A stretch of DNA of 64,000 nucleotides from Paracamarosporium sp. OC-R06-R3 (taxonomy: Eukaryota > Ascomycota > Dothideomycetes > Pleosporales > Didymosphaeriaceae). A program made the position numbers and the translations under genes. The notes beneath the pieces are model-generated. The model worked only from the letters and a program-made list of their open reading frames with translations. It did not search any database and was not told the origin of the DNA. The stretch is taken from the NCBI GenBank assembly GCA_019828545.1, contig JACVRA010000248.1, positions 248,001 through 312,000 on the forward strand. The letters are read 5' to 3'. Of the stretch, positions 23,880-35,592 are shown piece by piece. Numbering within the stretch: the first letter of the stretch is position 1; every line of letters begins with the position of its first letter.

Positions 23880-24302
23880 TCTACATAGATGCTGGGGTGG
23901 GGCACCGGATCGGCGAGTTAGGTCACAGAGGACGCATAGTAAGACTCGTGTAGGGCAGATGAATGTCGGCGGGTCACACAGAGCTGTCTTTTTTGTTATA
24001 CAGATGTTGGACGAAGTCTCGTGCCGAGTGCACAGAGTGCAAGGTGGCTTGATGCTGCCAAGCTTCCGGGGCGGGTAGGACGGACGTTGGTGGTGAATGC
24101 TCAAACGCACTAGGATGATTACAGTGTGGTGGGTATCGTATTGAACAAAGAATGCTCTATAAACGCGCGCAAGAAATGGTCATTTTGAAGAAGACAGTGG
24201 GTAAAGATGGCGCAAATGTAAATGTGCGCGGCATGTATTTGTCCTTGGCTGTAAAGCGACATAAATTAATTGCCAAGGTTATCAGCACATCCCTGCATCA
24301 CA
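23880..24302. promoter_or_regulatory. GH125 promoter side and COG4 3' side
   Basis: About 420 bases between the GH125 start and the COG4 stop, both on the minus strand. The GH125 frame stays open to 24110 but without a signal peptide, so I read this as 5' UTR and promoter. Confidence 0.45.
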
Positions 24303-26694
24303 TCACCTCGGCCCCTTGACGATGCTTCGCGCAAAGCTTCTTTCGTCGGCGGTAAGGACCCACGCAATGCCGGAATCGCCCGTCTCCTCTGTCGATACTT
24401 CTTCCCACTCGTCGTCCTCCATGTTCATGATTAGGGTCATTTGCGTACACTTGGTGAACGCATCTCTGAGTGCGTACTTGCCGCCTCCTACCGCTGCTGT
24501 GACGATGCCTGAAATATCGCGCTCGAGGCGCACTGCTCCAAGCTCGTTCACCAGACCGTGGTAGCCGCGGATACGCTTCTCGAGGGCGCTCGCTAGGTAG
24601 GCTAGGGCGACAGTGAGCAGGCGATCAAAATTCGCCGTGGTGAGAATGCGTTTGATGGGCCGAATGAGGGCTCCCCAGCCCCGGTCGAAGCGGGACTTGA
24701 CTAGATCTGCGTCATCTTCGTCGCCCTCTTCGCCGTTTGCCTCTTCTTCCGACGGTTTGTAGTTAATCTCGCGAAAAGCTTCAGTGAGGATTGGACGAAC
24801 ACGAGGTTTGAGGACGGTGTGGAAGGCGACCTGAATGCCGTCGTTGAGAAGTTCACCGCTATTCACGGCGAACGAATGCTCTAGGTTTTTCAATCTCGTC
24901 TCGACGAATTTTGCATCGTGTCCGAACGGGAAGAGGTTGTCCAAGGGTGAGATCGACACGTCTCCAGAAGGCTGAGTCTGGCCACCAAGCTGTTGTTCGA
25001 CGATGCGCTTGATATAGTCGTTGGAAACGTCTAGGTTGTTGATCAAGACTAGAAAAGCAATCACTTTGTCTTCCGGCGGCAGGCCACCTTGTATAACAGG
25101 CCTAGGGTAGCTCTCATCTCGCATCTTGCGTTGTGTCATACCAATAAAATCTGTGCCCAGGACACTGCTAACTGATGGAATGACATTGGAGACGACGTCG
25201 CGCTGTGATGTTGCCAATGCTCGCTGGAGCACTTGGTTCAGAATGTACATGACGGTATCTACAGCGGTGGTGATGAAGGGCGGATCAGCATTGAGGGGTT
25301 TTGTAGGGTTGAGGCTGAGGCCCGAGGGTGACTGGTCCATCTGGAAGGCTTTTTCGACTGACCGCCTGAAGAAGAACGTAGTCATAAAGTTAAAAGGTTC
25401 AACTAGGTGGCTAGTAACCTTTCGTTGGAGGTTACTCGTCGCTAGGAACTGCGGCATCACTAGACCGTGGTCGATGCGGTCTTCGGGCTCAGTAGGCTGG
25501 AAACGTAAATAACATGGTACAACGAGGAAGCGATAAACATACTGCGCACTTGTCCGAGATGAAGCGGGAGTAGAGAGCCCATCGGCCGAGCATGAGAGCG
25601 CTTTCAGCCAAAAGACCATCGACCTCTTTCATGTCAACGCCTTCGTCTTCACTGTTGCGTCCGGCAGCATTGGCCGGTGAGTTGGATCGGGGCGTTCCAT
25701 TGGCGGGCTTGAAGCTCTGCAGCAGGAACGAGTAAGCATACGATTTGATGTCAGTCAGTTTACGATCAATATTGCGCTCGTCATGCCACGTGTCCAGCAC
25801 AATGCCTCCCTGAACGTCGGCCTCGATCTGCAGGCGCTCAATGACCTTGGCCATCATGCCGGGGCCATAGTGGCGTTCTACCAGCGGCTCGTGACCGTCT
25901 ACAATCTGGGCGATGTGTTCGAACAACTTGGTGAGGGTCTGCCCGTAGAAGTAGCTCTCCTGCCTCTGGGATGGCGGGGCAGAATTGAAGTTTGAGCGGG
26001 CTCTCGCAGCCACGCCCTGGCACACATAGCGGCCGTATGCATCGAGACCCGTGTCCGTTCTCCCAATCAAGGGGAACAGCTTGAAGAACCTCGTGACGCG
26101 CGAGCCGTCGCCTTCGCTTGCAGCCTTCTCGAACTCGCGCAGGAACAGGCCGCACAGCGACTCGGCAGCGGCATTGAGGGTGACACGCGGGGGGTCTGGC
26201 ACCTCGGCGGTGGGCACAATCTCCTCCGCGAAGCTGCCGTCTATGACCTCGTCTGGTATGTTGGAGGCACGACTGAGGTACCCCGCGGCCGTCTCCCAGT
26301 CTTGCGGGGCACCCATGGAGCCGTGGACGCCCAGCACGCATGCCTTGAGCTCGGCCACCTGCTCGACCACCTCGAGGGTCGCCTTCACGTTGGACTGCTC
26401 GTGGTCCAAGCGCTTCACGGCGCTCGATATTCGGTTGGCGGTGGAGGCGGCGTCGGAGAGCATGCCATTGCTGATGGCGCGGGTGTTGACGACCTGGGTG
26501 CCGAGATTGGCGCGCAGCAGATCGAGGCGGCCGAGCTCGCGGGAGAGATGCTTCTGGGAGGCGATGAGGTGGTTCAGGCGCTGGGTGACGGAGGCTTCCT
26601 GCTGGTGCAGCTCCGCAAGCGCGGCATGGAGCTCAGCCACGGACGTGGCGGCGAAGACGTCGTGAGCGGGGGCAGCGAGGGTGCCGTTCTCCAT
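24303..26694 (-). CDS. COG4: Conserved oligomeric Golgi complex subunit 4
   Basis: Two exons: 25543-26694 and 24303-25496; the 46-base intron (25497-25542, GTATGT, TTCCAG) is phase 0; 781 residues, about the usual length. The N-terminal half is helical with the coiled-coil segment LHQQEASVTQRLNHLIASQ and an RISSAVKRLDHEQSNVK stretch typical of COG4. The middle has GLDAYGRYVCQGVAAR and ADVQGGIVLDTWHDERNIDRK. The C-terminal half carries LINNLDVSNDYIKRIV and FDRGWGALIRPIKRIL, conserved from yeast to human. COG4 belongs to lobe A of the COG tethering complex on Golgi membranes and is needed for retrograde vesicle traffic and glycosyltransferase retention. It is divergent from the NIPA-like transporter across about 775 bases. 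Confidence 0.95.
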
Positions 26695-26987
26695 GGCCGG
26701 GAGCAGAGTCGCAGAGGCGAGAGGCGGATGCGGTTCGATTGACGTCGTCGATGAATATCTTTTTTAGAACGCGGGCGGTTAATTTGGCAACGGTTGCTTG
26801 GATGACGGCGGCCCACAGCGCTGCTGCAGGGGGGCCGCCCGCTCGCAACCTTGGAAGAAGGCTGGGGCCGCGAAACAAGATCCCAACCACGCCCGCGTCC
26901 GTGTGTCTTGCTATAGATGCCCACATAATTCGCTTTGTTTGTTTAGCCAGCATTTGCACTCGCATCGAACATCGCAGCAGCTTACCT

Positions 26988-27036
<49 letters not shown>

Positions 27037-27470
27037 CTACTCTGCTCTACTCTCCGCCTACGCCTACGCCTAGTGGACCCCACGCTCTAGACCCTCCACG
27101 CGGCGCCATTACGAAGGCGCAGCGCTGCATTGCTACGTCGTCCGCAGCTGATGCCAGACACATAAAACACTTCCCTCGAGTGCCGCTTTCGATCGTCTTA
27201 CGCATCCGTCCTCGAACACGCCGACGCATCCTCGGGCCACCTGCGCAGCCGCGGGCTCGTGCGACAAAACACATTTCCCCTTCAGTCGAAGCCCGAGCCT
27301 GTGCTCCAGACCGCCACGGCGAGGCTGTCCACCCGCTGAGACACCGAAGTCCTGCCTGTCTTGCCCACCTATGCCTCCGCCGTGCCCGTCGCCATCATAA
27401 TACCAAGTCTCTCCCCGCCAAAGGGTACCGTGCTTGGCCGCGCTGAGAATTGCACCCCTCGCCCGCCGTC
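26695..27470. promoter_or_regulatory. Shared intergenic region between COG4 and the NIPA-like transporter gene
   Basis: 776 bases separating two divergent genes, holding both promoters and a (CAA)16 microsatellite. GC-rich near the ends. Frames seen inside are low-complexity artefacts. Confidence 0.5.
26989..27036 (+). repeat. (CAA)16 microsatellite
   Basis: Sixteen uninterrupted CAA units, in the presumptive 5' UTR or promoter of the transporter gene. Likely variable in length between strains. Confidence 0.95.
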
Positions 27471-29519
27471 ATGGACTCCGCCGGCCAGCTGCTTCACGAT
27501 GCCCACCAGTTATACGACCGCTCCGGCGGCATGGGAGGCGATACCTCCTCGCGGCCCGCTGCATACAAGATCGTCGGTATAATCCTTGCCATATCCTCGG
27601 GTCTGTTTATCGGTGTCTCCTTCGTGCTGAAGAAGCATGGCCTGCTCAAGGCCAACGAGAAATACAACGAAGAGGCGGGAGAGGGCTACGGATACCTGAA
27701 GAACGTATGGTGGTGGTCTGGCATGACGCTCATGATCATTGGCGAGATCTGCAACTTTGTCGCATACGCCTTCGTCGACGCCATCCTCGTTACCCCCATG
27801 GGCGCTCTCACCGTCGTCGTCGCCGCTATCCTGTCTGCCATCTTTTTGAAAGAGCGCTTGAGTTTTGTCGGCAAAATGGGCTGCGTCAACTGCATCATCG
27901 GCTCCATCATCATCGCTCTGAACGCCCCCCAGCAATCTGCCGTTAGCAACATTCAGGACATGAAGAGGCTCGTCATATCGCCGGGCTTTTTGAGCTATGC
28001 CGGGGTTGTCATTGTTGCTAGCGTTGTAATAGCCCTCTGGCTGGGGCCGAAATACGGGAAGAAGACTATGATGGTATACCTTACCATCTGTAGTCTGATT
28101 GGCGGTCTTAGTGTCGTTGCGACCCAGGGCTTGGGAGCCGCTATTATAGCTCAGATCAACGGCCAGTCCCAGTTCAAGGAATGGTTCTTATACGTTTTAC
28201 TCGTATTTGTGGTTGCTACTCTACTAACTGAAATTATATATCTCAATGTAAGTCTTCCACACGGTCTCGCCCAGTTTGACACTAATCCCTCCTAGAAAGC
28301 ACTCAACCTTTTCAACGCCGCCCTCGTCACACCCACCTACTACGTTTTCTTCACATCCGCTACCATTGTCACCTCGGCCATCCTTTTCCGGGGTTTCAAG
28401 GGCTCCGTCATAAGCATCACCACCATCATCATGGGCTTCCTACAGATTTGCACTGGTGTCATCTTGCTTCAACTGTCCAAATCCGCCAAAGACGTTCCCG
28501 ATGCAGCCGTCTTCAAGGGAGATCTTGACCAAGTCCGCACAGTCGCCGAGCAAGAAGAGCCAGAGTACGAACCAAGAGCCGATACGATCCGTGGCGGTGG
28601 TGCTATCCTGCGGTCGATTTCAAAGGCGAGGAGTGAGAAACAAATCATGGAGGCAAAGAGATTGCAAGAAGAGCGCATGCAACCCATCGGGGAAGGAGAA
28701 ATGGTCGAATTCGACGGCTTGCGGAGACGGAAGACGGTGCTCGACCCGAACCGTCCGCCCACGCGGAGCGCCACCATCGTTCACAAAACCGTGCATCCGC
28801 CACTCGGCATGTCGCATTTCCCAGAAGACGACGATTCTGACGACGACACGTCATCCTACCACCCCGGTTTCTTCCAGCGGCTGCGCTCTCGCGGCAAGTC
28901 GCAAAGCAGCCACAATACTGCAGTTGATCTCAGCTCCCTCCCGCCCCAGACCTCTGACGGCGCATCCGACTACGCCAGAGCCATGCAGACCGACACTTCG
29001 TACAAGCCCCACGAAACAACCATACAATTCGGCACTCTCCCTCACCCGCCTCACCCGCAAGATCCGGATTTCGAACAATCACCCGGCGAGCTGCATCCTC
29101 CCAGACCACCTCCCCACACCGCGAAGCGCCAGTTCTCCTTTCAAAACGTCTTCTCGCGGAAACGCTCCGAGTCTGGCACCGGTAGCTCGATAACGAGCCG
29201 GCCCGTCAGCAGGCACAGCCGAAAGGGCAGCCGCGAGGGCAAGGACGCCACGGAAGAAGAGCGCCTCGGCCTCGTGAAGGGCGACTCCCGCATCCTCATG
29301 CCCATACCCAGCCGCGACAGCCGCGACGGGAGCCCGCCTAGCTACTCTGACGAAGACTGGCGCATGACGAGAAGTCCGAGCCCCGAGCGGACGCTCAGCC
29401 CCGGGCGGGGCCCAAGCCAGTCGCAGGGCCATCCGCTGAGGCGAGTCGACACCGAGGAGTGGGATCCCAACGACGACAAGGACTTCGAGGACTCGAAGGG
29501 GTCGGGCGCTTTCTTATAG
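27471..29519 (+). CDS. NIPA-family magnesium transporter (DUF803)
   Basis: Two exons: 27471-28247 and 28296-29519; the 48-base intron (GTAAGT, CCTAG) is phase 0; 666 residues. The ATG at 27471 is used because the frame upstream has only a TTG. The N-terminal 330 residues form about nine membrane segments of the drug/metabolite-transporter fold, with IISSGLFIGVSFVLKKHGLL-like, GEICNFVAYAFVDAILVTPMGALTVVV and LKERLSFVGKMGC motifs diagnostic of NIPA. The C-terminal half is a long hydrophilic, Ser/Arg/Pro-rich cytosolic tail (RKTVLDPNRPPTRSATIV, several RxxS sites), likely phosphorylated and disordered. Long tails like this are usual in fungal members. Predicted to move Mg2+ across the plasma membrane or an endosome membrane. 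Confidence 0.92.
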
Positions 29520-31184
29520 CGCCATCACTCTTCCTTCCATGGCGTGACGAGATGAAGAAAAGGCGGCAACGTTTTCCTTTGCGCTCATGAATGATACCAA
29601 CGCTCTTCCTGTTCTGTTGTGCTGGTGTTCTTTGGTTCTGCGTCTGGTCTGCTTGTTTCCCAGACGATGGTGTATAGCGCTTTTTTCATGTGTGACGATC
29701 TTGTTCGTGCATTGGGTGGCGCTGTGGCGTTCGGTGCTTGGGCGAGGCGCAGGCGCATGGTGGGTGTGTACGATAGGATAGGATGGTGCGCCCGGCGTAC
29801 AGAGCCTCGGGTGCGGGTGTGGGCGCTTGGAGGAGAATCGGTTTGGATTGGATTGAATTGGATACTGCGCATGTACATGTATATAGGGAGCGAGTGGGTG
29901 AGTGCGTAGTGCCGTGTCATGGCATGGCATGCCTATCATGCCGAGAACGCTACGCTACGCACAGTACACAACATAATAACGATATTTCTGCGAACTTCAC
30001 TCTTGCTCTTTCTCCTGTGTAATCCTTTTTCTTTACGGCGTGTGGGCAGTGAGGTGGATACGTGTAAAACGGACGTATCTTCGAATTTTCCACATTGCCG
30101 GACTCATAATGGTTGATCGAGTGTGATCTCTCACAGACCATTTAAAAACAGTTTATTTTCCAGTCTTGTCCACGTACGCTGCTGCCCCAAGCCTCTTACT
30201 CTTTTACACAAATCCCCAAATTTTCCATATTGCCAGGTTACTATTATTCATCGAGGGACATATATATATCAGAGTAATGATAAATGGCTTTTATCTGTCT
30301 TATTCGCTTTGGGCCTCTGGCTCTTTTTTTCTTTATTTCTCCCGTGCATGTCACTGTCATTGTCGCTATCTTCTGTCGCTATCGCTATCGCTATCGTCAT
30401 GGCTTCTACGAATCTTCCCGTCTCAGCTTATATCGTTACATCCTGCACGATTTACTCCCTCATCTGCAACATCGCGTGAAAACCGCGTCCCTTTTAAAAA
30501 AATGATAGAGTAAAAGGCTTTGGTATATGTGCATGAATGGGTGTCAGATGATTTATCCTCGCCTGAATGCCTGCGGTCCTAGCATGTTATGGCAAATAAG
30601 CGGTAGGTTGGTGGGATGACATTGTAGACGTGAGTAGATGATTTGAGAAGGGAGGGGTGGTGGACGGCGCCTTCTCATGTTCAACCTTGTCCCAGGCTAG
30701 CCAATACGCTCTTCTACATGAGCGTCACGGTACACGAGGTGTTAGCCATGCGTGTATGATAAGAGTGCGTGTACGTGTGCGCGTACGTGTTCGTGCGGAT
30801 AGAGTGGTCTTACTGTTTCTGGATCTGATCTTGGGGGTAAAGGGCTGGGAGATGGGGTAAGGTAGGGCGGAATAGGATAGAGTAGGGAGAGACAGGTATC
30901 TAGAGGGTTATAGTGAGTGGCTGGGAGGTGCGCACACGGGTCTGATGTAGGGTGAGTGCTCGGGGGGTAGGATCGTAAGTTTGAAGTTTGCTTGTGCGTG
31001 GGGTGGTATGAACTGGGTAGATTTGGGAATGGAAATGGGATTGTATATACAGATTTGGATTGGTTAGGGAAGTGTATATACAGATTAAGATAACCCTTCA
31101 GTCCTACTTAGTGCTGTGCGCTTTCGAAAAATCAACGTGGAGGCGCACCCACGGTGCCGAGACGTCCTGCTAATGTTGTGTTGC
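29520..31184. other. Long convergent intergenic region, 3' sides of transporter and GH71 genes
   Basis: 1.7 kb with no supportable gene. It contains simple-sequence patches: a CTATCG hexamer array near 30375-30397 and a GTGCGTGTACGTGTGCGCGTACG alternating purine-pyrimidine tract near 30764-30797. G-rich from about 30830 to 31000. Confidence 0.45.
30375..30397. repeat. CTATCG short tandem repeat
   Basis: Three to four consecutive CTATCG-like hexamers in intergenic DNA. Confidence 0.8.
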
Positions 31185-32671
31185 TTACGGGAATCCAACC
31201 ACTTGCATGTTGTAGTTACAGATCGGGGCCGAAGTCTGGACAGTCTGGTTGCTGTAACCGCCGCCGATCATGGTGCTGCCGTCCCCTATTCGCATCGTGT
31301 TAGTAAACTCGCATTCGTTAGCTGCAAGAGCGGATATAAACTCACAAACTTCCAGCTGGACCTTTCCAGCGTCGAGGTTGTCAAACTTAAATTTGTTGTA
31401 TCCCTCGTTGAGCGTGAACTTGCCGAGTTCCTTGTCGCCGTTGTTTACCACAGCAACAAGTCCCGTGCTGCCCTTCGCCACGAGCACCACGCCGCTGACG
31501 GAGTCCTCAGCCGGTAGGGGATCCGGCTTGCCCTTGGGATCGGCACTGCAGTCGCCGCCTACGGTGAGAATGTGGTGCCAGAATGCACCCTGGACCTTCT
31601 GCCCGTTGGTAGGCACCATGTTGTCAGTCGTCGTCTCGCAGTTATGGAATGCCTGGGTGAACGACTTAAGAACCTGTTGGTACCCAGTGTGGTCGAAGCC
31701 CTTGTACCAGCCCTGCGCCTCGGTGTTACCCGAGTTGGGCTCGTCCCAGATGTTTCCGATGTAGTGGCTCTCCGGCGCATCGTTCCACGTCTGGATCTCG
31801 ATCATCTCGGGTTGGTCCTTCAGGAGCTCCACCATGCGGAACTCGAGGTTCTGCTCGCCACGGCGATACCAGTTCTGGCCTTCGTAATGTTTGAAGTTGA
31901 GCGGGGATAGGCCGGCGATCCGGACCTTGCCTTGCGAGTTGCTGACGGCTTGCTTCCAGACGCCATCATCGGTGGTATCGTCATTGGTCTCGACGTTACC
32001 TGCGCCCTGAGCGGGCCAAGAGTTCCAACCAAAGACGCCATCGTAGCTGGGATACGTGTTGAAGAGGTTGGCGTCGGGTGCATTTTTGTAGAGACCTGGC
32101 ACGAAGAGAATGTTGCCGCCGACATCGCTCTTGAACTGTGCAATCGTGTTGTCCGGGAACTGCTCGCCGCCAAACGTGCTTACGAGCTGCTTTCCATTAT
32201 ATTGGAAGTATGAGGGCCTCTGCAGAAAGGGTTTGAGATACTCCGTGACTTGGCTTGGGTCTCCAAAGTTGTTGTCGCCAAAGTCAAAGGAGAAGAAAAG
32301 CTTGAAGCCGAGGGTGTCAGCATTAGTGAAAAGGGCGTCGACCGTGTTGGTTGCCCATGAATCCAGAGAATCTTTTGTGTGTTAGGAGATGTACAGTTAC
32401 AATAGGGCAGGCGCAATACTGATGTTGAGGGCGAATGCGTCAAGACCTAGATCCATCGCATCCTTAATGTCTTTTTCGGTGTGATCAGGGTTAATCTGTC
32501 CGATCATGTAATGGGCGAAGCTTTCACTGTAAGTTCTCGTTTTTAGAGCAAGACACTAGCCTGCACTTACATTGATTTGCCTGTGCAATCACGACGCGAA
32601 AGAGGAGCGCTCGGCGCACAAGAAGCCAAAGCCGCCAGGGCAGCAGCAGACCAGCCTGCAACAAAACGCAT
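31185..32671 (-). CDS. GH71 alpha-1,3-glucanase (mutanase), secreted
   Basis: Four exons: 32571-32671, 32421/32420-32526, 31346-32371 and 31185-31285; introns of 44, 48 and 60 bases, the last with a perfect TACTAAC branch site; all in phase; 444 residues. A signal peptide (MRFVAGWSAAALAALASC) is followed by SFAHYMIGQ and the TEKDIKDAMDLGLDAFALN segment, then DTLGFKLFFSFDFGD with the acidic cluster of the barrel, KPFLQRPSYFQYNGKQLVSTF, and EIQTWNDAPESHYIG. The C-terminal part is a small beta-domain ending CNYNMQVVGFP. GH71 enzymes cut alpha-1,3-glucan, a fungal wall polymer, in wall remodelling or in attack on other fungi. No binding module is seen, so it is a short-form member. Confidence 0.93.
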
Positions 32672-34083
32672 CGTGAAACGAATGACTGTGAATAATAGAA
32701 CGAATGAAAGACCCGCTAGCGAATCGAAGAGCAAATGAAGAGCGTGACCGTGTTTGTCAATACCTCATCGCACCGCAGCCATCTCTTATAGCAAAGCTGA
32801 ACATGCGCATGTCACTACACCGAATGACGCTCGAAACGCTCGCCCAAGTAAGGCAAGCGACTACGCCGCCACGGCAAATTGGGGCCTATGGATGGGGCTG
32901 TCATCACTAGGTTCGGAAACATGAAACTTGTGTAAAGTCCGCCACCCGCAAAGCTAGCGCGTGAACGCTCGCTCAACCAGCGTTAGTATATCGCTGAAGC
33001 CGATATGCAAGGGTCGGCAGAATGTGCATGCGGCAAACGCATGGGAGAAGTAACGTTTCAAGCCTCAAATGCCGAGATATCGGACGGCGCGTGTGAAAAG
33101 GCCGGCCAATCAGTGCGCATTGGAATGACTACACCCAGCCTTGCCTAGGAGCTTCAACAATGCGATCTAGTACCGTAGTGTGTAGTAAGTCCATTGAATC
33201 TGTTCTCTTGAGAGTGTCAAGCCATCCCCGTAAGGGTGGGTCGAACTCGAATTACGGCCCCGACGGTGTCCGTTCGGTTACGGCTAGCCCCCACTCACAA
33301 CGTTGTGAGAAAATGGGCATCCTGGAGAGCTTTACGCAGGCCTTCAAGAAAAGAAGGCAACCTTGTGCATTATACCGTCAAATATGATTTAGGAAATCTA
33401 TGTGTTGGCCAGAAAGATGGGGCATAGGAGATGATGTATGCCGGATACTAACCAAGATAGGGAAAGTACGTGAACGCATCTGTTGATCGCGCTTGCTAGT
33501 CCGGACGTCAACCACTTTTCAGCTTGCAGTGACCTTCAAGTTTTCGAAGTAACGGACTCCCTTAGGGATTTCACCGGACTAGATCTCATGATGAATCATT
33601 TATTTGCAACGTCAAGTTATAGTATGTCTGCGGAATGTGCGCAGAAAGGCACGGACGAGGCAGATGCTTGAAACGGTTGCGAACTAGCATTCAAAGCTCG
33701 CAAACATTCATCCGCAAGATATTGAGTCTAAAGGCTCAACAGGTAACCAATAGGGTATAGAGAGTTCGTCGTTGGAGCGTCACATTTTAGGATCAGAGCC
33801 CGATCAGGAGAGGCGATCCTTGACAAGACGAAAACTAAGTTTACCTAGACTCCTAAAAAAAATTATGCTCCCAACTCGTCAGTCGAAAGCCATGTATCTT
33901 CCTGAATCCTCCAACACAGTTCCATAAACAAATCAAAGCGCAGTTCAGAAAAACCCTAGCATTGTGGCGACTTGAAAAAAAGTGGTACGAGACAATCCTT
34001 TGTGACAGTCTGCAATATCGTCTTCCTCAATGCGCTCGTAATTGGCATGTTATTCACTTTCCAATCACTAGCCCTTATACCAA
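32672..34083. other. Intergenic, GH71 promoter side
   Basis: 1.4 kb. A TATA-like box lies near 32785. No convincing frame elsewhere; the segment 33160-33430 has short open frames without recognisable motifs. Confidence 0.45.
32785..32790 (-). promoter_or_regulatory. TATA-like box of the GH71 gene
   Basis: TATAAG on the minus strand, about 115 bases before the GH71 start codon, a plausible distance for a fungal core promoter. Confidence 0.45.
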
Positions 34084-35198
34084 TCACAACCCCTTCAACC
34101 ATGACTTCAAAACCTCCGCCGTCTCCTTCGGCGCCTCCTCCGCCCCAAAATGCCCAATCCCCCCTCCCAACGCATGACTCTTCAACTTCCCATCCTCCAC
34201 CCACCCCGCCCACACCTCAGGAAATTCATACCTCTTCCCAATGTAGCTCTCACTATACAACACCAACGTCTCAGCCCCAATCTTCTTCCCCTCTTCCCTC
34301 CACCCCTTTTCGACATCGACATCTACCGTAGCACCAGCCTCATAATCCTTGTTACTCGCATCAAGCGTGTGCGGCTGTTCGAAGAACTGCCTGTATACAG
34401 ACAGTGAATCGTCGGCCTTGAAAGAAGCCAGGCCAGAAGGAGTCTTGCCCGCCCAGCGAAGACACATTTCCTCACACCAGTTGCCGGGACCGAAGGCGGT
34501 GATGAGGCGAGTTGCGAGGTCCACGTTGGCTAGGAGTGGCCAGTGGAAATAACCTACTACTTCGGCCGGGTTCTTGGCTGTGGCTTCCCACTGGACTATT
34601 GTTGGGACCTGATTTTACATCAAAAACTTGCCCTTATGCTATCTGCTAACTCAGGTGCAGTAGAAAGGTAGTAAGGATGGAAAACTTACAATGTCGATCA
34701 GACAAACTCCTTTGATATCTACGCCGTCAAAACCGTGAACAGCGAGATGGTGTACAACTCTGGCGCCCCGATCATGTCCAATGAGTATAACGGGGATTCG
34801 TTCTAGGGACTTGCTGCTCGTGCGTTTGGCTTCTGTGAGTAGAGCTGCTAGGACGGTGGATCCGACGGAGTATTTGGAGTTGTTCTCGATTGGGGCGCTG
34901 GCGCCGTAGCCGGGAAGGTCAGGCGCAAAAATGGGTGCATCTTCTGGGAGGAGAGTGATTAAATGTCTCCACCTGCAGTATGTGTTAATTGCGTTGGATA
35001 TTGATTGGTAGGCACAGTAGCTGTTTACATGTAGGATGACTGCGGATATCCATGGAGTAATACTAAGACAGGATTTTGCTCGGATGCTGCACCTAGACTA
35101 CGACTATAGCTGACAACCTGTTCTTTGTTGACCGTCATCTTCTGAAGACCCAAGCTCTTGAGTTTCGCATCCTGGATGGAGACTGCTGACGCCGACAT
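34084..35198 (-). CDS. Alpha/beta hydrolase, fluoroacetate-dehalogenase / epoxide-hydrolase-like
   Basis: Three exons: 35029-35198, 34690-34972 and 34084-34608; introns of 56 and 81 bases (GTAAAC/CTGCAG and GTAAGT/ATCAG); 325 residues. Motifs in order: LLHGYPQSSYMWRHL (oxyanion HG at 49-50), DLPGYGAS, GHDRGARV with the nucleophile Asp124, YFHWPLL (His173-Trp174), VWAGW and GGIGHFGAEEAP with catalytic His304. An Asp nucleophile in HDRGA marks the epoxide hydrolase/haloacetate dehalogenase branch, and the His-Trp pair in the cap sits where bacterial fluoroacetate dehalogenases bind halide. That makes a dehalogenase-like activity possible, though fungal relatives are usually annotated as epoxide hydrolases. 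No signal peptide, so cytosolic. Confidence 0.88.
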
Positions 35199-35592
35199 AG
35201 TGGGTTGGTCAAATGAACGCTGAGTCGCAAAAGTGTATTAATATCTACGGTATAACGAACCGCTCGCTTTGCAAATGCTTTTATGTCGATGATGTTGTTT
35301 GCGCCCTTCAGATGATACCCAGCAGCTTTGTAATCACACTTGGGGGTGCCAGTAATGACGTTAGCGCACCATACTGCGGTCGGACTAGCCGAGCTGCAAG
35401 CGTAGCAGCAGTGGCAGAAGATGCAGCAGATTGCGAACCATGGAACTAAGAACTACAGACTATGACAGGGTATATTGTAAGTTCGGCGGATAGATACTCG
35501 TCCATTGATACATTTTGGTAGAACCGCACCTCGAAGGGTTGCAGATAAAAACCTGACGCCGTCGCTATGCAAAAGCAATCCTCATAAACCTC
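35199..35592. other. Intergenic between SOF1 stop and hydrolase start
   Basis: 394 bases; promoter of the hydrolase gene and 3' UTR of SOF1. A short open frame at 35213-35449 has no recognisable features. Confidence 0.5.

Noticed and set aside
26739..27946. Frames of 170-235 residues over the COG4/transporter promoter
   Set aside because: Include poly-Thr or poly-Asn from the CAA microsatellite and shadow frames of the transporter exon.
33160..33430. Possible tRNA-like or short gene
   Set aside because: No cloverleaf with a GGTTCRANNCC arm could be drawn and the frame has no motif.
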